Source of the DNA: Closterium sp. NIES-65
Taxonomy: Eukaryota > Streptophyta > Zygnematophyceae > Desmidiales > Closteriaceae
Assembly (NCBI GenBank): GCA_948144175.1
Contig: CANXME010000532.1
Coordinates: forward strand, 253,001 to 317,000
Length of the DNA: 64,000 nt
Direction: 5' to 3'
Positions 11,440 to 21,700 of this stretch are shown here, one piece after another. A program made the position numbers and the translations under genes. The notes under the pieces are model-generated. The model had not been told where the DNA came from, did not search any database, and saw only the letters and a list, made by a program, of their open reading frames with translations. Numbering within the stretch: the first letter of the stretch is position 1; each line of letters starts with the position of its first letter.

Positions 11440-12360
11440 CAGATAGGGCAGTGCAGGGAGGGCTCGGGCGGCTCGGGCGGCTCGGCGGCGCGGCTGCTGG
11501 GCGGCTCGGGCGACTCGGCGGCTCGGGCGGCTCGGGCGGCACGGCTGCTGGGGGCGGCTCGGCTGCTGGGGCGGCTCAGCTGCAGGGGCGGCTCGGCTAC
11601 TGGGGCGGCTCGGCTGCTACTGCGGCTCGGCTGCTGGGGCGGCGGGGCCGACAGGTGCAGCAGCGGGGCCGGTAGTGGTAGCGGCGGGGCCGGTTGAAGC
11701 AGCGGCGGGGCCGGCAGAGGGGACGGGGGGGCCGTCGGGTGCAGCGGCGGAGCCGATAGAGGGGACGGCGGGGCCGTCAGGCGCGGCTGCAGGGCCGTCA
11801 GAAGGGGACGGCGTGGCCGTCAGAAAGGGACGGCGGGGCCGCGTCTGAGCGGGCGGCGGGGCCGCGGCTGAGCAGGCGGCGGGGCCGCGTCGTAGCGGGC
11901 GGCGGGGCCGCGTCGTAGCGGGCGGCGGGGCCGCGACTGAGCGGGCGGCGGGGCCGCGACTGAGCGGGCGGCGGGGCCGCGTCTGAGCAGGCGGCGGAGC
12001 CGCGTCGTAGCGGGCGGCGGGGCCGCGTCTGAGGAGGCGGCGGGGGCGCGGCTGAGCCGGCGGCGGGGCCGCGTCGTAGCGGGCGGCGCGGCCGCGTCGT
12101 AGCGGGCGGCGGGGCCGCGTCGTAGCGGGCGGCGGGGCCGCGTCGTAGCGGGCGGCGGGGCCGCGTCGTAGCGGGCGGCGGGGCCGCGGCTGAGCAGGAG
12201 GCGGGGCCGCGATCGAAATGGCGGCGGGGCCGCGTCCGAAGGGGCGGCAGGGCCGCGAGGGAAGGGCGACACGGAGGGTCGCTCGAGCGAGAGGAAAAAA
12301 AAAAAAAAAAGTTAGCGCGCCTCGGGGCGCGCTTCGGTGGGCCCTAGGCGAAGTTCCCAC
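11440..12360 (-). repeat. GC-rich tandem-repeat leader of C1
   Basis: This is the untranslated leader between the primer site and gag. Most of it is a tandem array built on GGCGGCGGGGCCGCG with units of roughly 23 bp, then a GCGGCTCGG-type array nearer gag. It is open in several frames on both strands because it is almost pure G and C; I do not consider those frames genes. Confidence 0.85.
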
Positions 12361-12380
12361 AGGGAACCCGCTCTATACCA

Positions 12381-12517
12381 TGTGAGATTTGTAGAACAGG
12401 AATGTGTGGACTATGAATGAAGGCAGTACAAATATGAAACCCTAACTGGGTTGTACCCCCTATGGGATACCCCACTACAGCCTACACTATAGTATAAGCT
12501 ATAGATATGTTCTGACA
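12381..12517 (-). repeat. 5' LTR of C1 (137 bp)
   Basis: It matches the copy at 5128-5264 except for one C/T difference. The primer binding site adjoins it at about 12367-12380 (plus strand CCCGCTCTATACCA). Confidence 0.95.
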
Positions 12518-15500
12518 ATTGCGGCTACGTAGGTTTTCGGTGACGACGGGGTGATTTTCAACTTTCTCCAGGGGAACCCAATTGTCCTCGGTGGGGGTAC
12601 GATCTTTCCAGCGGATCAGAAACTCTACTTTGCGGGCTCCTCGAGGGTCGCGAACTCTGTGACTCAGGATCTTGTCGGGGGTGATGACTGGTTCGGTTGG
12701 TGGTCGTGTCATGCTGGTGGGTCGATGTCGTGGGAGTTGGCTAGTGGATGGCACGTAAGGGCGAAGTAAGCTAACGTGGAACGAGGGGCTGACGTACCAG
12801 TCAGCAGGGAGGAGGAGGTGCGCGGTGACTGGCGTAACCATGTGACTGATTCGAAATGGCCCACAGTATCGAGGGCGGAGTTTTGGAGTGATGGGCAGGC
12901 GGAGGTTCTGAGTGTCGAGTAAAACGAGGTCGTCGGGCTGATAAGTAATGGGTCTGCGATGGCGATCGGCGTTGCGTTTAGCGATGATGTTTGATTTTTT
13001 TATTGCTTCTGCTGCCCTGGTCCGTGCTGCTTGCAGAATCTCGGCGAACTGTTGTGCTCGTGGGACGGGGTTGTCGGGATTCGGTGTCATGGGTGCTGTT
13101 GGGTCCTGTCCGTAATTCAAGTAAAACGGCGACTGTTGCGTCGTGGCTGATGGTGCGTTATTGTATGCGAACTCGATGAGTGGCAGCTGCTGTTCCCACG
13201 TATTCGGATCGTCGCACGTGGCTCGAATCAGCTGCTCCATGGTCTGATTTGTCCGTTCCGTCTGTCCGTCGGTTTCGGGGTGATAGGATGAACTGAACTG
13301 TAAGCGCGTGCCGAGCTGCTGCCACAGGTTCCGCCAGAAGTTGCTTGTAAATTTCGTGTCCCTGTCGCTGATGATCGATGCGGGTATCCCGTGCAGTCGA
13401 ACGACGGTGGTGATGAAGAGTCGGGCGGTTTCCTCGGCTGTGATTGATTTCCTGCATGCTGCGAAATGAGCCATCTTCGTTAGTCGATCGACGATGACCA
13501 GGATCGCGTCATTCCCACTCGCCCCAGCTGGTAACCCCGTGACGAAATCCATCGTCACCTGCTGCCAAGCACGCTCTGGGGGCGGGATGGGTTGTAATTG
13601 TCCCGCCGGCCGCTTCCTGCTTGACTTCATGAGCTGGCAAGTGGGGCACGATGCCACGTGTCGTTGCACATCGGTCAACATTTCTGGCCAGTAGTAGTAC
13701 CGCTGCAGCTGCTGCCGTGTTTTTTCTACCCCGAAATGTCCCGAGGTAACTCCGTCGTGTGCTTCCTGTAACAGTAGTTCCCGCAGTAGCGTGTATCCTG
13801 GTACCCAGATGCGGTCGGTTCCAGCTTTTACGTAATAGACTCCTTTTGCCGCTGCGAATTGCTGTGAGTTGCCTCCTGTAAAGAACGGGTCTGTTTGATA
13901 TCCGTGGGTAAATAGGCCTGTCAGTAGCGGGCTGGTCTGGGCGAGTAGTATCGCGTGGATCTGGGCAGTGGGGCGGGTCAGTGCGTCGGCGATATTCGAG
14001 GCTCCTTTTTTGTATGTGACCGTACAGTGAAAATTCGACTCGAGGAAATCGAGCCATCGAATCTGTCGTGGGTTGAGGTGGGGCTGTGCGCGGAGGTACT
14101 GTAGAGATCGATGGTCTGTCCGTACTGTCACGTCTGCGCCGGTCAAGTAAGAGCGCCATACTTTGAATGCGTGCACGATCGCGAGCATTTCGCGGTCGTG
14201 TATCGGGTAATTTCGCTCAGGCGGATGTAGTTTGCGTGATTCGTAGGCGATGGGTTGGAGGCCGCCGCCGAAGTCCTGTAACAGTACAGCTCCGATGGCG
14301 ATGTCACTTGCGTCGGTAACCACTTCGAAAGGGCGGTGGGGATCAGCGATGCGTAGAACGGGTGGTGAACAGAGAACGTTTTTCAGGGCAGAGAAGGCAT
14401 CATGCTCTTTCTCCCCCCACGTAAAAGCGACCCCCTTACGCAGTAAATCAGTGAGTGGGGCTGTTAAACGTGCCATGTCGGGCACGAACCGTCGAACGTA
14501 ATTAACAAAACCTAAAAAACTCTGCAGTTCCGTGATGTTCGTCGGGGGGCGCCACGCTTTTACCGTATCCAGCTTCTTTGGGTCAATCTCAACCCCAGCC
14601 TCCGAAATGACGTGACCCAAAAACTCTAGCCTGTCCCGAAAAAACTCGCACTTGGAGCCCTTGGTGAGTAGCCGATGTTCCTCCAAAACCTTAAAAACTG
14701 CTTCAAGATCCACTAAGTGTTGCTGCTTATCCCGGCTGTAAACTAGAATATCGTCCAGGTAAACTATCACGCATTTATCTAAAAGTGGTCTAAACGCCTC
14801 GTTCATGGTCATCTGAAATGTCGCAGGCGCGTTCGTCAGCCCGAATGGCATTACTGTATACTCGAATGACCCGTACCTAGTCCTAAATGCTGTTTTGGCG
14901 CAGTCCGATGGTTCGACCCGAATCTGATGGTAACCTCCCCGTAAATCTATTTTCGAAAAGACTCGTGCTGTTCGCAGTTGGTCGATCAGTTCGTCGGCGC
15001 GGGGGATGGGGTATCGCGATTTGACTGTTACCCTGTTAAGCGCTCGGTAGTCGATGCACATGCGGAACCCTCCGTCTTTTTTCGGTGTGAACAGTATCGG
15101 TGCGGCGAACGGTGACGAGCTCGGACGGATAAACTGCTTCTCTAACAGGTAATCTAACTGCTTCCTTAACTCGTCGAGCTCGGGCTGTGTCAGTCGAAAT
15201 TGCCGCTGTACAGTTGGCTGTGCCCCCGGTTCTAACTCGATCCTATGGTCGTGCGCCCGCTGAGGTGGCAGTCTCTGTGGTAAATCATCCGGAAATATCC
15301 CCGGGAACTGTTTCAGTAGTGCCTGTAGTTCGGTCGGTACAGTTGCCAGCAGTTTCTCCAAATCACTCGGCTGCTCATCTTTTTCTACGAGTGCGATATC
15401 CACTGCGTACACGTCAGCTCCAGCAACGACAGCCCGTTTCATCGTGATGGCGTTGACCTGGACCGTCGAAGATTTGGGTGGCTGCCAGCGAGGTAGAACG

Positions 15501-16087
15501 GCCCAGTTACCATTACTTCGCACTGTGCAGCTCCCCGTCGTCCAGTCGATCCGTGGATTGTACCGTCGCAGCCAATCACGTCCCAATAAAATGTCGTGCC
15601 CATCCAGTGTCGTCGCGAGCATTTCCTGTGTAAACCCGAAGTTCCCCCCGCAGCGGACTTTTACGCGCTCCACCTTTTCCCGTATGGCCAGGGGCGTGCC
15701 GTCGACTAAGCGTGCATCTATCTCAGGTAAACATCGGTTAAGCGTTAACTGTAATTTTCGTGCGGTTGCGGTATTAACTAAGCTGTGGCTTGCTCCTCCG
15801 TCAATGAAGATCTTCACTGCTGCTCCCTGTATTTTCCCGTAGATCAGTACCGGGCAATCCGTCGCTGTACCCTCCTTATTCATCCGAGCCCGATCGATGG
15901 CGTGAATCGGTACTGTGACTCGGTGAGGGTCGGTGTGGTTGGGCGAGCAGGCAGTCTCGTCAGTAGTTGGCCCAACTTCTACTGACTGCTGGCGTTTCCC
16001 TGCCTCCGAGACTCCCTCCCCTGCTCTGCTCCTCGACGCCTCAGCTCCTCTGGACATTCGCTCTTGCGATGGCCCGGCCGGTTGCAA
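12518..16087 (-). CDS. pol: G2 Pol polyprotein: protease, reverse transcriptase, RNase H, integrase, chromodomain
   Basis: About 1190 residues in one open frame. Order: aspartic protease with IDGGASHSLV (DGG where DSG or DTG is usual); reverse transcriptase with [16 protein letters not shown] and the catalytic YLDD; RNase H with DASDIAIGAVL and TDHRSLQYL; integrase with an HHCC zinc finger (HFGVEKTRQQLQ...CPTCQLMK) and a DDE core (MDFVTGLP, SDRDTKFTSNFW, ETDGQTER); a GPF module (RPRYCGPFRI); and a C-terminal chromodomain (EFLIRWKDRTPTEDNWVPLEKV). Expression needs the -1 frameshift at 16000-15994. Copia C1 landed at 12517 and cut off the last about ten codons, whose continuation is at 5127-5095. 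As it stands the frame runs into the C1 LTR and stops at 12482. Reading across the empty site, the end matches the C-terminus still seen in G3. Confidence 0.92.
15959..16000 (-). promoter_or_regulatory. Programmed -1 ribosomal frameshift signal between G2 gag and pol
   Basis: Minus strand: heptamer GGGAAAC at 16000-15994, in the required phase (CA-G GGA AAC in gag). Then a 7-nt spacer (15993-15987), then an 8-bp perfect stem GTCAGTAG (15986-15979) with CTACTGAC (15966-15959) around a 12-nt loop that can itself form a small TTG:CAA pair. Slipping one base back gives GGG AAA CGC, which is the pol frame. The gag stop codon is inside the 5' arm. In G3 both stem arms are kept although the loop differs, while the heptamer has decayed to GGGAAGC. 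Confidence 0.85.
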
Positions 16088-17223
16088 GCAAAGCAGCGCC
16101 CTCTAAACGGCGCGGCAGCTGCATTCGCTGCGACGGCATGTACAGTGGCGTGCTCGGTCGGTCCCCGAGGACGATGTCCGTAATAGGACCCCGGTCTCGG
16201 TCGGCGTAGGATATCGATTTTCTCGGCGAGCGCGAGGATCTCGTTGAAATTCGAGAGCCCGCGTAGCATTATCTCGTGCGAGATGTCCGGCTTTAGCCCT
16301 CCGACGTAACGGTCCACCCGCTCCGCCTCGTGCATGTAGCCGACCTGTTCGCAAAGTGCGAGAAACCCGCTGGTGTAGTGTTGAACTGACCCGAGCTGGC
16401 GCCAAGTGCGCAGTTTCTGACGCGCCGAAATCGAGGCCGCGATCGGCTCAAAGCGCGCCCGAAGTCCTGCGCACCACGCATCCCACGTGCTGTATTGGGC
16501 GGTTTCGCAGAACGAACTCCAGGTAACAGCTGGACCCGAGGGCCCTTCCTTGTGCGACGGTGGCTCGTAGGCGCGCTGCGACGTCACAATGACTCGCCAC
16601 CAGTCCATGGCAGGGCCCCTGAGTAGTGAAACCGCATACCGGATCTTGGCGGCGTCCGACTCGACGTAGTTGGCGCCAAAAAACACATTCATCGTGAAGA
16701 CCCACGATTGAACTGTCGGGCCGCCGCGTTGGCTTGGGTCGAAGCAAGGCGGGCGTTGCGGCTTGAGTGGCATTGGGGCCATCATGGCGTTCTCGCCACT
16801 TGTCGCCGCAAACTCCACGTGCCGACGGGCTTCTCGGGGCTCCCGTGGGCTTAATGCGCTCCTGTTCCCTCCCATGCCGGGCATCGGTTGGGCTGCGCCG
16901 TCACTGGCTGCGCCTGAGCGCTGTCCCGTGCTGTTGTGTTGCGTTGGTGTGCCGGATGAGATGACGATGGGCTCCTCCAAATGTGCAGATTCATTTGTTT
17001 GTGCGTGTGATGTCGTCGGTACGTTCACCGTTGACTGTTGACGGGCGGAGTCACGTTCCGCCGTGAGAGTCGCGATTTCGAGCGCCGAATCCTCCAATTG
17101 ACGCACGAGACGATCGAGTTGCTCCTGCGTCAACGTGGCGAGATTGAAATCGGCCATGGCGGGGGTGTTGGGCAAGCTCAGCGAGAGCCTCGGTCGTGGC
17201 CGTGCGTGCTTTCGAGAGAGCAC
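15979..17223 (-). CDS. gag: G2 Gag polyprotein (capsid and nucleocapsid)
   Basis: 414 residues and intact. It forms the cytoplasmic virus-like particle that packages the element RNA. Near the N-terminus is a short coiled-coil-like stretch (LTQEQLDRLVRQLEDSALEIA). The middle holds a Ty3-type capsid domain (WDAWCAGLRARFEPIAA, LCEQVGYMHEAERVDRYVGGLKP), and near the C-terminus is one zinc knuckle CFACNRPGHRKSEC (CX2CX4HX4C). I chose the start at 17223 because the same MLSRKHARPRPR leader is kept in G1 and G3. The stop (TAG, 15981-15979) lies five codons after a slippery heptamer and inside a predicted stem, so a share of ribosomes should pass into pol, which overlaps by 109 nt in the -1 frame. 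Confidence 0.92.
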   Translation of the reverse strand: MLSRKHARPRPRLSLSLPNTPAMADFNLATLTQEQLDRLVRQLEDSALEIATLTAERDSARQQSTVNVPTTSHAQTNESAHLEEPIVISSGTPTQHNSTGQRSGAASDGAAQPMPGMGGNRSALSPREPREARRHVEFAATSGENAMMAPMPLKPQRPPCFDPSQRGGPTVQSWVFTMNVFFGANYVESDAAKIRYAVSLLRGPAMDWWRVIVTSQRAYEPPSHKEGPSGPAVTWSSFCETAQYSTWDAWCAGLRARFEPIAASISARQKLRTWRQLGSVQHYTSGFLALCEQVGYMHEAERVDRYVGGLKPDISHEIMLRGLSNFNEILALAEKIDILRRPRPGSYYGHRPRGPTEHATVHAVAANAAAAPFRGRCFACNRPGHRKSECPEELRRRGAEQGRESRRQGNASSQ

Positions 17224-17322
17224 TACGAGCGGCGGTGCTGTGTCGCTGAGAGACGTCTACCCCCCCCAAAAATTGAGATAGTGGGAAGCGAAGGTGTGGA
17301 TGCGGTCCGAGATGAGATCGTA

Positions 17323-17336
17323 GGCTCTGAATACCA
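17323..17336 (-). other. Primer binding site of G2
   Basis: On the minus strand, two bases after the LTR, the sequence TGGTATTCAGAGCC matches the complement of the plant initiator-Met tRNA 3' end (TGGTATCAGAGCC) with one extra T. G1 and G3 have the same motif. Confidence 0.75.
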
Positions 17337-17338
17337 AG

Positions 17339-17418
17339 TGTTACGAGTGCAATTGAGTGAACGAACGAGAATTGCACTATCGAAGCAAGAATACAAATGA
17401 GCGAAGGCATGAGCGAAC
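17339..17418 (-). repeat. 5' LTR of G2, part nearest gag (split by C2)
   Basis: These are the first 80 plus-strand bases of the G2 5' LTR, up to the C2 insertion. Positions 17414-17418 (CGAAC) are the C2 target duplication. The LTR resumes at 24967. Confidence 0.93.
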
Positions 17419-17550
17419 TGTCAAACATTATATATGTTATGCTTGTGTAGGCTACAGTGGGTTAGCCTATAGGGGGTACACAATTCTAGGGTTTCCTACT
17501 TGTACTCATTTCACTGCTAGTTCATTCATTCCTGTTCGCTTATTCTCACA
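17419..17550 (+). repeat. 5' LTR of C2 (132 bp)
   Basis: TGTCAAAC...TTCTCACA, followed at once by the primer binding site. Confidence 0.96.
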
Positions 17551-17589
17551 TGGTATAGAGCGGGTCCTTCTAAGGACCGTTTTTGTTGG

Positions 17590-18650
17590 GCCCACCGAAG
17601 CGCGCCCCGAGGCGCGATTTTTTTTAGCGACCCCTCGGGTCGCCTTTTCCCCTGCGGCTCAGCCGCCTCCACTGACGCGGCCCCGCCGCCCTCCCTTACA
17701 CGGCCCCGTCGCCGGCTCTCACGCGGCCCCGCCGCCGACTCTGTCGCGGCCCCGCCCCGGCCTTTACGCGGCCCCGCTGCCTGCTCTCACGCGGCCCCGC
17801 CCCGGCTCCTACGCGGCCCCGCCCCGGCCTTCACGCGGCCCCGCCGACGGCTCTGTCGCGGCCCCGCCCAGGCTCTTACGCGGCCCCGCCGCCTACTCTC
17901 GCGCGGACTCGCCCCGGCTTTCACGCGGCCCCGCCGACGGCTCTCTCGCGGCCCCGCCCCGGCTCTTCCGTGGCCCCGTCCCGGCTCTTACGCGGCCCTG
18001 CCGCCGGCTCTCTTGCGGCCCCGCCCCGGCTCTCACGTGGCCCCGCCGTCGGCCCTCTCCAGGCCCCGCCGCCGGCTCTCTTACGGCCCCGTCGCCGGCC
18101 CTGACGCGGCCCCTGCCCCGGCTCTCAAGCGGCCCCGCCGCCGGCTCTTTTGCGGCCCCGCCGCCGGCTCTGAAGCGGCCCCGCCCCGGCTCTCACGCGG
18201 CCCCGCCGCCGGCCCTCACGCGGCCCCTACCCGGCTCTCTTGCGGCCCCGCCGCCGGCTCTGAAGCGGCCCTGCCCCGGCTCTCACGCGGCCCCGCCGCC
18301 GGCCCTCACGCGTCCCCGCCCCGGCTCTCTCACGCGGCCCCGCCGCCACACCTGCAGCAGTCGGGCAGCAGTGCAGCCGAACCGCCCGGGAGCCGAGCCG
18401 CCCAACGCCCGAGCCGCCCAGTCGCCGAGCCGCCCGGGACCCGAGCCGCCCTTCACCCGAGCCGCCCTGCCGCCGAGCCGCCCGGGAGCCGAGCCGCCCT
18501 GCACCCGAGCCGCCCTGCCGCCGAGCCGCCCGGGAGCCGAGCCGCCCTGCGCCCGAGCCGCCCAGCCGCCGAGCCGCCCGGGAGCCGAGCCGCTGTGCAC
18601 CCGAGCCGCCCGGTCGCCGAGCCGCCTTTCTGCAGAGCTGCACGACCTGC
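17590..18650 (+). repeat. GC-rich tandem-repeat leader of C2
   Basis: The first part is an array of CGCGGCCCCGCCGCC with GGCTCT spacers. The second part (about 18360-18640) is an array of GAGCCGCCCGG with GAGCCGAGCCGCCC. It lies between the primer site and the gag ATG at 18726. The long open frames across it on both strands are composition effects. Confidence 0.85.
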
Positions 18651-18725
18651 CCTGCCTGGTGAGCACAGTCCCACTGTCACTGCGAGCTCTTTCCCTACTG
18701 CTTGCACTGCGTCGCTGTCGTCGCC

Positions 18726-21700
18726 ATGGCTACCCCTAATGTCCTAGCTTTTGACGCTGAGGGTCGCGCCATGGATTTTGAGGTCTGGTTAGACGACCTG
18801 CAGCTGTTCTTACAGTGCGAGAGGGCTGACAGCCTTTCTCTCTTTGACCTCACCTCTGGCGCCTCTCCTGCTCCTGCTGCTGATGCTGATCCCACTGTGC
18901 GCTCTCAGTGGGCCACCCGCGATGCTGCTGCACGTCTTGCTGTGCGTCGCCACCTCCCTACCTCTGAGCGTGCGCACTTTAGTCAGTACAAGAGTGCTCA
19001 GACCTTGTACGACGCTGTAGTTGCGCGCTACTCCTCCCCTGCCACTGCTGCACTGAGCCGTCTCATGCTTCCCTACCTCTTTCCTGACCTCTCTGCCTTT
19101 CCCACTGTCGCTGACCTCATTACGCACCTCCGCACTAGTGACACTCGCTACCGCGCCGCCCTTCCTGCTGAGTTCTACCCACCCCCCATGTACATCGCTC
19201 TCTACTACGTAGTCGCGCGCCTCCCTGACTCCCTTCGCGTCGTCAGGGACCACTTTCTCGCAGCCTGTCCCACCACCCTCACCGTCGACCTCCTCGAGAA
19301 GGCCCTCCTCGCAGCGGAGAAGAGCATAGTCGCTGTAGGTGCTTCTCGTGGTGACCCTCGCACCCCCATCTTTGAGGGGTGCTCTCCTTCCCCCTTGCTG
19401 CCCTCTGTTGCCTCTACTGCTGCTGCCGACCTGCTTGGTCTTGAGTCGGTCGGCGCGGCGTCTGCCCCTAGTGGGAGACGTCGCTCCAGCAAGGGCAAGG
19501 GGGGCAAGGGCGCGGGTGGAGCTGGAGGGGGCGGTGGCGGTGGCGGCGGTGGCGGCGGAGGGAGTGGGGGTGGCGGCGGGACTAGTGGCGGGGGTGGTGG
19601 TGGTGGTGGCAGCAGCGGCGGAGACGGTGGTGGTGGTGCCAGCGGTGGTGGTGGAGGCAGCGGCGGAGGTGGAGGCGGCGGAGGTGGAGGCGGTGGAGGC
19701 GGCAGCGGAGGAGGCGGTGGTGGTGGAGGAGGTGGAGCTGGTCGGGGTGGTACCCAGCAGCGTAGCGGCGGTGGTGGTGGCCAGCGCTCGCAGCGGCAGC
19801 AGCAGCAGCAGCGCTCGCGGGACATCCCTCCGCCTCAGCAGCTTCGTGAGTGGTACGCTGGGCGTCAGAGGGGTGGGGGTACTGGTCCCTGCACCTACGT
19901 TCTTCGTTCCGGCGACCGCGCGGGTGAGCAGTGTGGGGGTGCCCACGCCACCCAGCGCTGCTTTGGCCGCCTGACGGACGCTTGGCGTCAGCAGTTCCCT
20001 GGGGCTAGTGAGATCCCTCGCTGGGATGAGCTTCTTAGGGCTGTTGTAGCGATCTTTGATCTTGATTTTGATGCTATCCTTGCTGCTATGTATGCTGTGA
20101 CTTATAGTGAGGAGAATGAGGGTTACCGGTGTTTCCAGCCCGACCCGGGCATTGGTACTGCTGCGCTAGGTGCTTGTGAGGCTGCTGCTCTAGGTGCCAG
20201 TGCGTCTGCGCTCTCAGGTACTGGTGAGACTGCGCTCTCAGGTACTGCGTCGTCCTCGTCCTCCCTCACCTTCACACTTGACTCCGGGGCTTCTCGCTCC
20301 TTCTTTCAAGACCGCACTACCCTTACGCCGCTCGGCCGGCCGGTTGCAGTCTCCCTTGCTGACCCCTCTGGGGGTCCTGTCCTGTCTCACTTCTCCACTG
20401 TCCTCCCGTGTCCGGCTGCCCCTTCGGGCACCCTGTCTGGTCTGTACCTTCCCTCGTTCTCTACGAACTTGGTGAGTGGCGCGGACCTGCAGGATGTGGG
20501 GGTTCACCAGTTCACTCCTGCGAGTCAGCGGGTGACCCACTGCACGGAGGCACGCACAGGCCGACACCTGGCCACGTTCTCGCGTCGGCCGGGGTCGAGT
20601 CTCTACACCCTGACCGTTGAGTCTCCTCCTGTCCCTGCGTCTGGTCAGGTGGCTGCGTCAGGTCAGGTGCTTGCTGCTGCGTCCCGGTCAGGTCCTGAGT
20701 CTGCCCCCTGTTCTTGTCGCCTCCTGTCTCACGAGACTCTCCTGTGGCACCACCGTCTTGGCCACCCCTCCTTGCCCCGTCTTCGGAGCATGGCTTCCCA
20801 TGTCCTTGTCTCTGGTCTTCCCTAGTCTCTCTCTCCTCTCCCCTCCGGGCCAGGACCTTCCTGTGTCCCCTGTGTCGAGGGTCGCCTCCGGGCTACTCCT
20901 CACTCCTCCCACTTCCCCCCGACAGAGGCTCCCCTGCAGACGCTTCACATGGATGTGTGGGGCCCAGCCCCCGTCCGTGGGCAGGGTCACGAGCGCTACT
21001 TCCTGTTGGTGGTTGACGACTACTCGCGTTACACCACAGTCCTCCCCTTGCGCAGCAAGGGTGCGGTCACTGAGGTGCTGATCGACTGGATCCGCGAGGC
21101 TCGTCTCCAGCTTAGGAAGAGCTTCGGCTCGGACTTTCCTGTTCTGCGTCTGCACTCGGACAGAGGCGGAGAGTTCTCCTCTCGCCTTCTGCGAGACTAC
21201 TGTCGTGCACGGGGGATCCGCCAGACCTTCACGCTTCCGGACTCTCCACAGCAAAATGGGATTGCTGAGCGCCGCATTGGCATGGTCATGGATGTCGCTC
21301 GTACGTCCATGATGCATGCTGCTGCCCCCCATTTTCTGTGGCCGTTTGCGGTGAGGTACGCGGCGCATCAGCTCAACCTTCACCCCCGGGTCTCTAGGCC
21401 TGCGATGTCCCCAGCCTTGCTGTGGACGGGGAAGGTTGGCGATGCGTCTGCGTTCCGTGTCTGGGGATCTCGGGCGTTTGTCCGCGACTTGTCTGCGGAC
21501 AAGCTGTCCCCTCGTGCTGCTCCCTGTGTCTTCCTTGGCTTCCCCACTGACGCCCCAGGGTGGCAGTTTTACCACCCCTCCTCTCGTCGTGTTCTGTCCT
21601 CCCAGGACGTCACGTTCGACGAGTCCGTCCCCTTCTACCGTCTCTTCCCCTACCGCACTCCTTCCCTCCCCCCTCCCCCGGACTTCCTTGTGCTGGTTCC

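Larger units (their letters stand above)
5128..12517 (-). mobile_element. Ty1/copia element C1, complete, nested in G2
   Basis: 7390 bp with two 137-bp LTRs that differ at one base by eye. A perfect 5-bp target duplication ATTGC flanks it (5123-5127 and 12518-12522), at the 3' end of G2 pol. Minus-strand order: 5' LTR, primer site TGGTATAGAGCGGG, GC-rich tandem leader, gag-pol with several breaks, AT-rich 3' tail, stem-loop, 3' LTR. Confidence 0.95.

Noticed and set aside
11800..12250. CRISPR-like regular repeats in the copia leader
   Set aside because: The units are contiguous tandem repeats without unique spacers, lie inside a eukaryotic retrotransposon, and have no cas-like genes nearby.
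11617..12360. Arg-Pro-Ala-rich open frames in the copia leaders (also 17357-18739, 41896-42707, 48550-49580)
   Set aside because: These are GC-only tandem repeats with few possible stops, open on both strands and in several frames, differing between copies of one family. No domain or start context supports translation.
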